A stretch of 64,000 nt of DNA from Bin87 sp965116565 (GCA_965116565.1 OZ220699.1:1364001-1428000); one strand, 5' to 3'. Positions 53,204 through 63,100 are shown, numbered from the stretch's first letter. Translations and numbers: made by a program. The notes: generated from the letters alone by a model not told the origin.

Positions 53204-54949
53204 ATGCCGAAAACTATACCCGCAGTCAGTGAGGAAGCCATATCGGCTTGGGTGGGACCACGGAGTTTTCAACTCGGTCGCGGCTACTTCGAGGATGAGG
53301 CTGTCTTCGACCTTCGCCGCGAGGGCAGGTCCCTCTAAGCCTACTGCCAGGGTTCCATGCCCCAACCCTATCGTCTGCGCGTCGTCTTCGGGACCGAGGG
53401 TATTGAAGAGGCCAACTGTTCCTGCCCAGTGGGCGGCGGCGGACATTGCAAGCACGTCGCGGCGCTCCTGATTGCCTGGTTGGAAGAGCCCGATGCCTTC
53501 CGTGGGGTGGCGGAACTGGACGCCGACTTGGAGCGACGTAGCAGAGAAGAACTGATAGCCCTGATCAAGCAGATGCTGCTCCTCCAACCCGATCTGGAAA
53601 CCCTGCTGGAGACGGCTTTGCGCGAGGGCGACCGGCGTGGCACGCCGGTCAACCCCGAAACCTACCGTCGCCAGGTGTCGTCTGCTTTTCGTCGCGGAGG
53701 AAACGACTGGATAGCGCCCTCAAGGATCGCAGCAGACATCGGCATTACCGTGGGCGCTGCCGACGGTTTACTGGCTCTGTGCGACTACGCCAGCGCGAGT
53801 GTCGTGTACCAGGCCGCGGTCCAGGAGATCCTGAAACACTACGACATGGTCCCCGATGAAGACAGGCACCTGGGCGAAGTGGTGGACCGGTGTGTGGAGG
53901 GGCTGGGGAGCTGCCTGGCCAGCAAGGGTGACGCCGCTCTTCGGGAACAAGTCCTGCAGACCCTCTTCGAGATATACCGATTTGACGTGGACTGTGGAGG
54001 TATTGGACTGGGAGAAGCCGCTCCGGACCTGATACTGGAACACGCCACCGGAGAGGAGATGCGCGCCGTTGCCGGGTGGGTGCGAGCGGCCATGGCCAGG
54101 GGCAACAGCCGGGGCGGCAACTTTCATCGCCAGATGCATGGCCGCTTTCTGCTGGATCTGGAGATGGCTGACCTGGATGACGACGCTTTCCTGATCATCT
54201 GTCGTGAGAGCGGTCTTGAGGTCGATCTGGTGGAGCGCCTGCTGACGCTGGGGCGGTTGGATGAAGCGATATCCGAAGCCGAGCTGACTGGTGACTACCA
54301 ATTGTTGGTCCTGGCGGACATATTCCTGGAACACGGTTGCGCGGAAAGCATGGAACCGTTGTTGGTCAGGCGAATTGAAACCAGCCAGGACCGTCGCCTG
54401 GTGGAGTGGCTCAAGTAGCGTCATAAAGAACGGGGAGAGCTTGCCGAAGCCCTGTCCCTCGCCAAACGGATTCTCATGGCGCGGCCTTCTCTCTCCGAGT
54501 ATCAGGAGGTGCGAGAGCTATCGCTGCAATTGGGTGTCTGGAAGGAACTGCGTGCGGACCTGCTGAACGAGTGGTCCGCCGCTGGGCAGTACGGTCTGCT
54601 GACCGACATCCACCTGGATGAGGGTGAAAACGGCCTGGCCTTGAAATCGGTGCGGCAGAGACAGCCCCGTTTTCCCTACGAGGCGGACCAGTTGATCCGC
54701 GTGGCCCAGGCCGTTTCGGCGACGCATCCCCGTGCCGCCGTCGACATCTACGGGCATCAGGTGGAGAGCCTGATCGATGCTCGTGGTCGGGACAATTACC
54801 GACGGGCGTGTGCGCACCTGATCAGGGTGCAGGACATCTACCGTCAACTGGGACAGGAACTCGAGTGGACCGCCTTCCTTGCCCAGTTGCGAGAACGCCA
54901 TCGGCGTCTGCCTGCGCTGAGAGAGGAGTTGAGCAACGCGGATCTGTGA
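53204..54949 (+). pseudogene. SWIM zinc-finger protein gene with two in-frame stops
   Basis: A single frame of 581 codons without frameshifts, interrupted by TAA at 53336 (after LRREGRSL) and TAG at 54416 (after VEWLK). The SWIM motif CSCPVGGGGHCKHVAALLIAW is intact, followed by a long helical repeat region. Both stops can come from single substitutions (AAA or CAA to TAA, GAG to TAG). Two different stop codons argue against recoding. It follows the CBS gene by 16 bp. It looks like a recent pseudogene; a truncated product from ATG 53357 is possible. Confidence 0.7.
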
Positions 54950-54959
54950 TCTAAGCCAG

Positions 54960-55305
54960 CGACGACAATAGTGCGCCTTGGACGCCTGCGGACCAGGTTG
55001 AGGCAATTGGCAATCCCATCCGGGGTCGCTGGATAGAAGTGGTTGCCTCCGTTGCCCTCGACGCTGTGCGGCTGTCGAGGGCAGTATTGGGGAGTCCTGC
55101 AAGGCTTCCAGCAGCCTGGGCCATTCACCCCGGTCGCGCCAGCGGCAGAAGCGGCGGTGGGTTTCGTTCTAGGCCCCGCAGTCCGGAGGCAAATTGCGCC
55201 AGGGAGCGCCGGTACGCACGTCCAACACACGGCATCGATAAACCGCCGGTTGTCGTAAGCCGGACGGCCCCTCTGACCCTTTCACCCAGGCAGACGCCGC
55301 TTCCA
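54960..55305 (-). pseudogene. IS5-type transposase N-terminal fragment
   Basis: Minus-strand reading gives KGQRGRPAYDNRRFIDAVCW, then across frames GAPWRNLPPD-like bases, RFCRW-like bases and WARLLEALQDSP, the conserved first third of IS5/IS427 transposases. At least two frameshifts; no catalytic Asp region follows. Confidence 0.55.
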
Positions 55306-55311
55306 GCCGGA

Positions 55312-57006
55312 TTACGGATTCCGCCTCAATCGGTGCACGCGTGTGATGCGGTCCTGCGGTCCGGGAAGAACCGCACCGGCAGCGGCAAAATAGGCGACCA
55401 GTGCGTCCAGGTCGATCTCTCCGCCCGTTCGCTCGGCTCCCTCGGTGAAGATATGGAAGCCATCGCCGCCGTCGGCCAGAAAGCTGTTGACGGTGACGCG
55501 ATAGATGCGATCAAGGCCGATTGAGACACCGTTGATCGTGATGCCGGCCGCGTCCACCCTCGAGCCAACCGGCTGGCCCGCATCCCAGGTATAGCTGAAC
55601 CCTTCCGAGACCTGGAGCACACCCCTCGTGTTGACCTCCGGGTTGCCGAACTGCGACTCCAGCAGGGCGTGGATCTGGGCGCCGGTAAAAGACATGGTGA
55701 CCAGGCTGTTCCCGAAAGGATGGACCGCAAAGGCCTCCCCATAAGTCACCTCGCCGTTTGATTCGTCGCCCGACGCGGCGAAGCGAATGTCGTCCCGGAT
55801 CCCGCCCTGGTTCATGAAGGCCACCACTGCGCCTCCCCTATCGGCATCCCGAGTCGCGGCCAGGTGGGCGTCGGCTATCACGTCGCCCAAGGCGGATTCT
55901 CCGGCCTCGTTTTGCTGACGGGCGATGTCGGCGGTTACGGTGCCAATGACGGCGTTGGCGAGGGGCGCGGATAGTGCATCGTAGCGGTCGATCAGCGCCG
56001 TGATTTCCGGAACAGGCGTCACTCCAGGCTGGGAGTTGGGTTGGTTGTTGATTTCCCGTACTGTGAGATCACTGGTGTCCCGGTTCAGAACAACGTCGAT
56101 GACGGTGAAGAGGCGGCCGCGATTGTCCGCCATAGTCACCCACTTGCCGTTGATCTGGCAGATGAACTCATCGTTGGTGTGTCCCGCAATCACCAGGTCC
56201 ACCGCGCCATCCAACCTTTCTGCGACCTCGGCAATCGGTCCGCTGAGCCCGGATCCGCAGTCGTTCTGTCCGCCGTCGGAAAAGCCTCCCTCGTGGAGGA
56301 GGACAACCATTGCCTCGATACCATCCTGGCGAAGACGCGGCACCAAAGAGTTGACGGTTTCCGCCTCGTCCAGGAAGGTGAGCCCCGCGACGCCTGAACG
56401 AGCCACTATGCCGGGCGTCGCTTCCAGAGTTAGCCCGATGAACGCCACCCTGATCCCCTGGTAATCTTGGACGGCGTAGGGTGGGAAAACGGCGCTTCCG
56501 GTCGTGTCGTCGATGACGTTGGCGGCGAGGAACTGGAAATCCGCGCCGTCGAAGGGATCGCCGTCCAGATCGCCGTCCATCGGATGCGGACCGCCCCGTT
56601 GCATCCGCAGCAGTTCGGCGACTCCCTCGTCGAATTCATGGTTGCCCACCCCGTTGAAGTCCAGGCCCATGAGGTTCATGGCTTCGATGGTGGGTTCGTC
56701 GTGGAACAGGGCGGAGATCAGCGGCGACGCGCCAATCAGATCGCCGGCGGACACGAACACCGAGTGCTCGGCGCCGGCTCTGGCGGCCGCGATGTTGGCG
56801 GCCAGATAGTCGGCGCGTCCCACGCCACCGAAAGAGTCCGAAGACGTGGCGATGTGGCCGTGGAAGTCATTGATGGCCACGATCCGGAGTTCGACCTCAG
56901 CAGGCTCAGGGGCCGCGGGCGAGATCACAATAGGATTTCCGGATACGCATCCGAGCGCCAGCGACGTCGCCGCCAAAAACAGCAAAATCCTCGATAGTCG
57001 CTTCAT
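55312..57006 (-). CDS. 5'-nucleotidase-like lipoprotein
   Basis: 564 residues from MKRLSRILLFLAATSLALGC, a lipoprotein signal with lipobox LALGC. Metallophosphoesterase motifs: IVAINDFHGHI, FVSAGDLIGASP, GNHEFDEG, VIAGHTND. The C-terminal 5'-nucleotidase domain has NQGGIRDDI, YGEAFAVHPFGNSLV and NSFLADGGDGFHIF. It is exported and anchored to a membrane, where it hydrolyses nucleoside monophosphates or related phosphoesters for scavenging. It stands alone between IS fragments. Confidence 0.9.
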   Translation of the reverse strand: MKRLSRILLFLAATSLALGCVSGNPIVISPAAPEPAEVELRIVAINDFHGHIATSSDSFGGVGRADYLAANIAAARAGAEHSVFVSAGDLIGASPLISALFHDEPTIEAMNLMGLDFNGVGNHEFDEGVAELLRMQRGGPHPMDGDLDGDPFDGADFQFLAANVIDDTTGSAVFPPYAVQDYQGIRVAFIGLTLEATPGIVARSGVAGLTFLDEAETVNSLVPRLRQDGIEAMVVLLHEGGFSDGGQNDCGSGLSGPIAEVAERLDGAVDLVIAGHTNDEFICQINGKWVTMADNRGRLFTVIDVVLNRDTSDLTVREINNQPNSQPGVTPVPEITALIDRYDALSAPLANAVIGTVTADIARQQNEAGESALGDVIADAHLAATRDADRGGAVVAFMNQGGIRDDIRFAASGDESNGEVTYGEAFAVHPFGNSLVTMSFTGAQIHALLESQFGNPEVNTRGVLQVSEGFSYTWDAGQPVGSRVDAAGITINGVSIGLDRIYRVTVNSFLADGGDGFHIFTEGAERTGGEIDLDALVAYFAAAGAVLPGPQDRITRVHRLRRNP

Positions 57007-57523
57007 GCGTGCCTGAGCCTGTGGGGAATCATCGTTGATCGTATTCCGGCGGGTACCAACTCGGCCACGAGCGCATGTCGTCAAAACAGCTCACGCCAAC
57101 GGGCGGCGAGTTGGTCAAGGGTTGTGGTGGAACGCATCGTCCCACGGACAACGAGGATGCCGACACCGAGTTCGACTGCATATTCTACCCGTTGGAGACC
57201 GTCAACTGATCTGGCCACCGGAACCTGTCCGTCGATGTTCGATCGAGAACGGACCGGCGTTCAACGGCCAGTCGTCTGGCCAATCGCCGCTGAAGCAGTG
57301 GCGGAGAGCAAATCGTAGCCAGTTTGACGGCCTCTTCGCCACGTCCACGGGGAGCGGTCAGCCGTTTCGCCCGCTGTGGTGAAACCATTGTATCGGCCCG
57401 GCGGCACACTTCGTAAGGATTTGGGTGTCATCAATTGCGGCGCGGCTGACCCCCGGTCTGCCGGACAGGCGCACGCCACAGGTTACAACGGCAAACCCCC
57501 TCCCCATTCAGGAGCGTTCACCG
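57007..57523. other. Gene-free region
   Basis: About 517 bp. Only short frames without family similarity; some bases (TTAAACTCGGCC-like) could be decayed coding DNA but nothing is supportable. Confidence 0.45.
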
Positions 57524-57634
57524 ATGACCACTCCGTCCGATGCTGTGGAGATATACTGCGTCGGATCCAAGACCAGGACCGGGTCCAAGGATATCGAGGC
57601 CGCGACCGTGATGAACGGCCGTCCCACAACATAG
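57524..57634 (+). pseudogene. DUF5679-type small zinc protein, truncated by IS256
   Basis: MTTPSDAVEIYCVGSKTRTG then SKDIEAATVMNGRPTT and stop. DUF5679 proteins read YCVKCKxK...VTMKNGRPAxxGxCPxCGTKMFRIG. Here the second Cys is Ser and the frame is cut after NGRP by the IS256 relic, removing the second zinc knuckle. Confidence 0.6.
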
Positions 57635-57922
57635 TCCGGGTTGCGTTCCCAATGCCCTGCACCGATCTGCGCCGACACCTCAGCATCCCCCGTGTCGGGG
57701 CACGGGGCAGGCTATGATGCCCTCCACCAGCACCCGCAGGGCTTCCCGCAGAAAGTCCACATCGGCGTCCATGCCGCGCTTGCGTAGTAGTTCCAAAAGG
57801 TCCATGCTGTTCTTGGCCATCGCGGTCCTCCCTCATCGGGTTTGTTGTAGTTCCGATAAGGATGACGCGGTGGCTTTCTTCTTGCCACCCAGTACCCCTT
57901 ACACTACCTCCGGGTACTCTAC
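57635..57922 (-). pseudogene. IS256 N-terminal relic and left end
   Basis: Minus-strand reading contains the start region (MAKNSMDLLELLRKRGMDAD-like), the palindromic repeat (57686-57713) after GGCATCAT, then IGAGHWERNPD where the element stops. Upstream to 57922 it matches the split IS256 left end at 42134-42256. It is uninterrupted at the site where copy one carries the IS110 element, and so serves as the empty site. Confidence 0.7.
57686..57713. repeat. Palindromic repeat in the IS256 relic
   Basis: CCCCCGTGTCGGGGCACGGG then GCAGGCT; same position in the IS as the repeat at 40717. Confidence 0.65.
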
Positions 57923-58315
57923 TATGGCGCAGCCTCGGTAGAGCACGCTGATCACGATGGCGGCGGTGTCGTCCCCCTTCAGTGTCGGATCAACCGCCAA
58001 AGCCAGACGGTTGCCACACGTCCAGGACAGCACCCACTTCAGCAACGGGGCGAAGCAGAGGCTCACGTCCAGTTCCGTCCGGCAGGCGCGCGCCCGGTCG
58101 CTCCCATCGTACAACCACTGTCGGAGATGCTGCCGTTGGCGGTTCCAGTTGCCCCAAGGCGAGAGCGCGGCGGCAACGGCGTTCTGGCAGGCGCTGCCCG
58201 CCCAGATGGTTCCGCACACCCACCAGGTCAACCCGGTCAACTGCGACGAGGAGAGGTGCGGCAAATGCGTGCTGATCGTCTGCTGCATCTGATAGCATTC
58301 TCTGGGAAGGCTCAT
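57923..58315 (-). pseudogene. DDE transposase N-terminal fragment (IS4-like)
   Basis: MSLPRECYQMQQTISTHLPH, LSSSQLTGLTWWVCGTIWAG and LALAVDPTLKGDDTAAIVIS: an N-terminal domain and first Asp block of a DDE transposase. It breaks off after VLYRGCAI at the IS256 end. The remaining catalytic part is not nearby. Confidence 0.6.
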
Positions 58316-58399
58316 GGGGATCCTCCAGCATCCGGTTTCGTCAAAACAAGATGCCGGATTCCCCAGGGTCTTCCCAAGCTTCGGCCAGACCCGGTTCCA

Positions 58400-58640
58400 A
58401 CCCCTTACATACCCCTGTCAGGTACTCGATACGGGGTCCTGGCTCACAACCTCGCCCGCTGGACCCACGCCCATCGGCCTGTGCGAGCTGGTGGTGGCCA
58501 CCAAGACCCTCCGACGACGCTTCTTCTCCCTGGCCGGACACATCACCCCCAAGGGCCGTCGCATCACCCTTCATCTGCCCCAGGGCTGGCCCGGTTGAGC
58601 CGATGCCGCCGGCTGAGCAAAGACTATGAGAAGCGCACGG
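58400..58640 (+). pseudogene. Transposase C-terminal fragment with repeat insertion
   Basis: Across two frames: AHNLARWT, then IGLCELVVATKTLRRRFFSL and AGHITPKGRRITLHLPQGWP, resembling the C-terminus of IS1380-type transposases. Immediately before it, 58414-58445, lies another palindromic repeat (GTACTCGATACGGGG). Frame broken. Confidence 0.5.
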
Positions 58641-58675
58641 AGAGCAGCTAAGCCTGGATCCACATCGCCATGGTC

Positions 58676-59060
58676 AACTTGATGCTCAAACGCCGGCAAC
58701 CTGCTCGAAACCATTTGCCACACACCCTCTGAGGAAAGCCGCTGCCGTCCAGTTCCCATACCCCCTTACGATGCTCCAACCGGAGCGCCAGGTACTCCTG
58801 GAGCCGGCCTATCACCAGATAGTAGTCTCAAGGTGTCTCGGTAAAAAACGCTGTAACACCCGCGGCGGCGGCGTCCTCTCTGGCAGGTTCTCAGCGTTGC
58901 ACCGGTTCTGGGACTGCAACCACAGGGTTTGGAGATAGTTCTGACCGTGCTCTTGCGATTCCCGACGACCAAACCGCGGACTGAAGCAAGGGTAAAAATC
59001 CCGAAAGACCCCACACATCTACCCCAAAACCGCCGCATCTACCACCTTTCCTCGCGTCCC
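58676..59060 (-). pseudogene. IS701-like transposase N-terminal relic
   Basis: Minus-strand reading gives CFSPRFGRRESQEHGQNYLQ, TLWLQSQNRCNAENLPERTP and PRVLQRFLPRHLE, a stop, then in another frame VIGRLQEYLALRLEHRKG and VWELDGSGFPQ, the first catalytic Asp block of IS701-type enzymes. Two or more frameshifts. Bases 59061-59175 show nothing else. Confidence 0.6.
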
Positions 59061-59175
59061 GTGGACAGCGCCAAATCGTCAACTGTCCTGTCATGCCAAC
59101 CGTCGTTGTAACATTAGGGTTAGTGGGCTGAAGCGAGACGGAACCAGGTTCTATCTGCGGCGGGGAAAATCAGGG

Positions 59176-61851
59176 TTACACCGAACCTCTCTCAGCCAGG
59201 GCGGCCAACTCCGCCTTGGACAGTCCCAATTCCCCGCACAGGACCTCCGCGTTGTGCTCCCCGATGAGAGGCGCACGCCGGGATATCCTCCAAGGCGAGC
59301 CGTTGAATATGGCTCCTGGGCCCGGGTGTCGAAATGTCTTGCCAAGTTCAGGGTATTCCACGTCTGTCCAGAACGCCCGGTCCTCCAGGTGAGGATCCTG
59401 CATAACCTCGTCCGGGGAACGGATCGCACCCGCGTTGGAGCCACGCTTCTGCAAGCCGTGGTAGGCCTCGTCCCGAGGTATGTGGGCGAGGAAGTTTTCA
59501 AAAATTCCGCGAATATGCGACTGACTTTCTGCGATGATCGCTGGATCACGGTACTTTTCGTCCAGCAGGTCGCCCGCCAGGCCGTGCTCATCCATCCACG
59601 GCGCGAGCGTCAGCATTCGCTCTGGCGTAACCTGACCGACGTTCACGTATTTTCCATCCTTGCAGAGGACCTGGGCGTTGGGGCCAGTGTCGGTGTTGCC
59701 ACCTCCTGTTCTGCGAGGAACCACAATTCCTTTGTAAATATACTGGTTCACATGGCCCTCGGTCGTGAGCGCGCAGGCATCATGCACCGAGGCATCAATG
59801 TATTGCCCCCGCGCCGTCACCGACCGGTTGACCAGCGCCGCGGTAATGGCGATGCAGGCGTAGTGACTTCCGATGTGCCAGGCCTGGCCCCCTCCGGGAG
59901 CGATGGGCGGTGCGCCTGGCGCCACGTCGTCGTCGTAGCCACACCTGGCCATCTGTCCGCCCGCCGCCAGATGCAGCAGGTCGTTGGTCTGGAAATCCAC
60001 CCACGGCCCGGTCTGCCCGAATGGGGTCAGTGAGCACATAATCAGCCCAGGATTGTTCTTTGCCAGATCTTCGTACGCCAGCCCGAGGGAGGCCAGATAA
60101 CCGGGCTTGAAGGTCTCCAGTATCACATCCGCCTTCTCCGCCATTTGCCGAAACAGCCGTCGCCCGTCCTCCATTTCCAGATTCAGGGTAACCCCCCGCT
60201 TGGAGGTGTTATAGTGCCAGAAGTAAAGGCTCTTCTCCCGATCCGGCATGTCCTGGTAGTAGGGCCCTACGCTCCGGGCAGCCTCGCCACCGGGCGGCTC
60301 TATTTTGATGACGTCTGCTCCCATGTCAGCCATCTGCTTGCCACACCACTGTCCCTTCTCGTCGGCAAGCTCCAGCACCCGCAGGCCGGCAAAGGCCCCC
60401 GCTGAGTTTCGGTCCGGCGTCCGCGCCGGCGCCGGTGCGGGATTCGCAATGGGCTCATTCCCGCTCCACCGTACGGGCGAGGCATCCTCCATCATGTCCT
60501 TTAGGTATGGATAATCTTCCATACTGAGGTCTTTCGGCCAGAATGTGCCGTCGACGAAGCCGCTCACCAACTCCTGGTGATTGATGCCCAACAACCCCTG
60601 AAATACCTCTTGGTTTTGCCCGCCAATCAGGGGCCCTGACCGGCTGTTGACTACGGGCGTTTCAGACATCTTGAAGGGAGTGTTCTGCAGGGGCCAGGTC
60701 CCCAGCGCGGGGTGCTTTGCGTCCCGGAACATCTCCCGATGCCTGAGCTGGGGATCGTTCTCCACCCGGTCCTGGCTGCTTTGAACAGGCATGGCGGGTA
60801 CTCCCGCCGCCTGGCAGCGCTCCATGATCTCGTACTTTCCTAGAGTCCTGGTCCACGCCTCTATCCCCTGGTCCATCTCTTCCTGGTGCTCCAGGCGACC
60901 TTCAAGGGTGGCGAACTTCTCGGCGACGGCCCAACCGGGAGAGCCCATTATCTCCACCAACTTCCGCCACTCATGGTCGGAGAAGCAGGCCAGGGCACAC
61001 CAGTCGTTGTGCTCCGCGGGACTGGTCGGGTAAGCGTTGTGCGGTGCCCCGGTCCGGCCCCGGTAGTTGTCCACATGCTGCGTGCCAGGCCAGTGGGCGC
61101 GGTTGCCCGGCGGGTAACCCTCTCGCATTGTGGAACGACCGTTGGCCTGGATGTCCAGAAAAGCGGCACCATTGAGGGGGACACCGAGGATCCACTGGGA
61201 ACTGTCGACATGCTGACCCTGACCGGTCATGTTGCGATGGTAAATCGCACTCAGAGCATACATGGCCCCGTATAAACCGCCGGTGTCGTCCAGGTAGGAC
61301 CAGCCCCAACCGGCGGGTGGCTTGTCCGGCAGGCCGGACGTGTAGGTCAAACCGGACAGGGCTTGCGCAATGGCGCCCATGGTTTGATAGTCTCTATCCC
61401 TCCCCGTGTGTCCGAAGCCGGACATGGAGAGGTAAATGATGTCGGGCCGGAGCTTCTTCATCTCCTCGTAGCCCAGACCCCACCGCTCCAATACACCGTA
61501 GGCGAAGTTTTCGATGACGATGTCGGACATGGCCACCAGGCGCCGGGTAAGGTCAATGCCTCGGGCGGTACGGGTGTTCAGGGTGATACTGAGTTTGTTG
61601 GAGTTGGTGTCGCTGAAATGGCCGTTGGTGTTGAGATTGGCGGGCAGGCCCTCGGGGGTACCCGCTCCCGTCGCAATGTTGGCGCCCCTGGTATTGGGGC
61701 TCTGGGGCCATTCAACCTTGATGACCTCGGCTCCCAGCGCCCCCAGCCATCGGGTGCACCAGGGACCCGCCCGCACCCAGGTGAAGTCCAACACTCGGAT
61801 TCCTGACAAAGCTCCCGGAGTAGTCGGCGTTGCTGCTTCGCCCTGCACCAT
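59176..61851 (-). CDS. Fused double CaiB/BaiF CoA-transferase
   Basis: 891 residues, two complete family III CoA-transferase domains (about 15-430 and 490-890) joined by a Pro/Ala-rich linker (NPAPAPARTPDRNSAGAF). Domain 1: IRVLDFTWVRAGPWCTRWLG and ENFAYGVLERWGLGYEEM; its active-site block VDSSQWILG lacks the catalytic Asp. Domain 2: LRVLELADEKGQWCGKQMAD and TPFGQTGPW; its block IDASVHDACAL keeps the Asp. So one half is probably catalytic and the other structural, mirroring the pair at 28.3-30.9 kb. These dimers transfer CoA between carboxylic acids. Substrate unknown. Confidence 0.88.
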   Translation of the reverse strand: MVQGEAATPTTPGALSGIRVLDFTWVRAGPWCTRWLGALGAEVIKVEWPQSPNTRGANIATGAGTPEGLPANLNTNGHFSDTNSNKLSITLNTRTARGIDLTRRLVAMSDIVIENFAYGVLERWGLGYEEMKKLRPDIIYLSMSGFGHTGRDRDYQTMGAIAQALSGLTYTSGLPDKPPAGWGWSYLDDTGGLYGAMYALSAIYHRNMTGQGQHVDSSQWILGVPLNGAAFLDIQANGRSTMREGYPPGNRAHWPGTQHVDNYRGRTGAPHNAYPTSPAEHNDWCALACFSDHEWRKLVEIMGSPGWAVAEKFATLEGRLEHQEEMDQGIEAWTRTLGKYEIMERCQAAGVPAMPVQSSQDRVENDPQLRHREMFRDAKHPALGTWPLQNTPFKMSETPVVNSRSGPLIGGQNQEVFQGLLGINHQELVSGFVDGTFWPKDLSMEDYPYLKDMMEDASPVRWSGNEPIANPAPAPARTPDRNSAGAFAGLRVLELADEKGQWCGKQMADMGADVIKIEPPGGEAARSVGPYYQDMPDREKSLYFWHYNTSKRGVTLNLEMEDGRRLFRQMAEKADVILETFKPGYLASLGLAYEDLAKNNPGLIMCSLTPFGQTGPWVDFQTNDLLHLAAGGQMARCGYDDDVAPGAPPIAPGGGQAWHIGSHYACIAITAALVNRSVTARGQYIDASVHDACALTTEGHVNQYIYKGIVVPRRTGGGNTDTGPNAQVLCKDGKYVNVGQVTPERMLTLAPWMDEHGLAGDLLDEKYRDPAIIAESQSHIRGIFENFLAHIPRDEAYHGLQKRGSNAGAIRSPDEVMQDPHLEDRAFWTDVEYPELGKTFRHPGPGAIFNGSPWRISRRAPLIGEHNAEVLCGELGLSKAELAALAERGSV

Positions 61852-62191
61852 GGAATCACCTCCCGGCTATGGCTGTCCTAAGGTCAATTCGCCATATTCT
61901 AACCCAATGCGGTCGATGGAGATTCCCTAAAAACAGGAGGACTAATCACCGGAACTTGGGGGAAAATAACCTGCCCCCGGCGGTTGTACCACTTCACTAC
62001 GCTAGACCGACCAGCATTTGATCAGCTCTCCGAATTCTGAGCCGATGTAAAAGCGAGTCTTGCCGGATGATCTGAACTTAAGGGCCACAGAGGATAGGCC
62101 AGGGAAGAACCCCCGGTACACGCCGGAGCAGGTCGCTACTAGCAGTAAAGGCCGCAGCTGGCCTGGCCCAAACCTCGCTCAAGGGCCAGCC
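61852..62191. other. Gene-free region before transposase A3
   Basis: 340 bp. It contains TAGAAT on the minus strand near 61897-61902, possibly part of the CoA-transferase promoter, and on the plus strand an IS-like leader (GGCCTGGCCC, CTCAAGGGCCAGCC) similar to that of copies A1 and A2 before the transposase start. Confidence 0.45.
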
Positions 62192-62530
62192 ATGCTCACC
62201 CTGCCCGCCGCCATCGTACCGACCCCCACTCCCTTCGAAACGCTGTTCACCAATCCGGCCTGTCAGGAGGCTCAACTCCTGTTGGTGGGCGCGATGCTAA
62301 CCGCGGGCCAGCGCGCCTTGGCCGCCACGCTCGGCGTCATGGGACGCAGCAATCAGGACGACTACCCCTGTTACCACGAGGTCCTGAACCGAGCAGTAGG
62401 GTTTCTATGTGAGGCGGCCCGCATCCTGCTTCCGCTGATCCAGCGCCTGGATCGCGGCGACGCTTCGTTGGTCTTCGGCATTGACGAGACCCTGGAACAG
62501 TGGCGCGGCAGGCGATCCGGCTTTAGCTGA
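62192..62530 (+). pseudogene. DDE_5 transposase N-terminal fragment, copy A3
   Basis: MLTLPAAIVPTPTPFETLFT through LIQRLDRGDASLVFGIDETL and EQWRGRRSG, then stop. It keeps the intact first catalytic Asp (GIDETLE) and so shows the ancestral form of the site disrupted in A1 and A2. The rest of the gene is missing; bases 62531-62696 hold nothing recognisable. Confidence 0.7.
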
Positions 62531-62696
62531 ACGGCGAATACACCCGACGACCCGGGCGCCCCGGTATCATCCCGGGACGCGCATGATCAGGCGAGACGTA
62601 ATGCTGTGTTTTTGCAACCCGTGCTGCGAGCCCGATTCTATACTTGGGCAGACGGCGGCGAATGGAACACCCCGGGCGGTGTGAGCCTACGGGTTA

Positions 62697-62991
62697 AAAA
62701 GTCTCGGAGTGGTGGACCCCCTTGGCAGGCGCGCGGACGAAGCGGGCGTTGGTGAGTTCGCGGAAGTCCTGCTCGTCGAGCAGCGCGACAATGCACCGAT
62801 GGTAGATGTCTAGGAAGTCCTGGAGGCCGGAGAATCGATACTCGAACCGGGCATGTGCCACCGCGGCGAAGGGCCAGGCGACGCCGTTTTTGCCTTGCAA
62901 TTTCCAGCACCAACTCAGGCTCAAATGTGCCTTCGATGTCGGCGTGCATTTCAACCTTGGGCTGGCCGCGGATGAGCGGGGATACCTGCAT
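62697..62991 (-). pseudogene. Adenosine deaminase fragment
   Basis: MQVSPLIRGQPKVEMHADIE then GTFEPELVLEIARQ, a frameshift, and in the next frame YRFSGLQDFLDIYHRCIVAL, DEQDFRELTNARF to HHSETF. This is the first 100 codons of add with a frameshift and no zinc-site C-terminus. It matches the intact add at 38.2-39.3 kb with many substitutions, so the duplication is old. Confidence 0.8.
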
Positions 62992-63025
62992 TAGGTGTTG
63001 ATGCAAGGGGCGGAACGTGGGCTGT

Positions 63026-63100
63026 TGGTGGAGGCTAGGGGATTCGAACCCCTGACCCCCTGCTTGCAAAGCAGGTGCTCTCCCACTGAGCTAAGCCCCC
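63026..63100 (-). tRNA. tRNA-Ala (anticodon TGC)
   Basis: Minus-strand cloverleaf: GGGGGCT acceptor, D arm around TAGCTCAGTGGGAGAGCA, anticodon loop TTTGCAA, T arm GGGGTTCGAATCCCC, acceptor AGCCTCC, then A and an encoded CCA. Position 3-70 is G-T, the alanine identity element. The 3' end (TGGTGGAGG on the plus strand) is repeated at 39306. Confidence 0.95.

Noticed and set aside
53204..54949. Stop-codon recoding or selenoprotein in the SWIM gene
   Set aside because: The stops are TAA and TAG, two different codons neither of which is the selenocysteine TGA, and other genes in the window terminate normally.
57007..57523. Possible decayed toxin-antitoxin or nuclease gene
   Set aside because: Short frames on both strands show no conserved block; not supportable.
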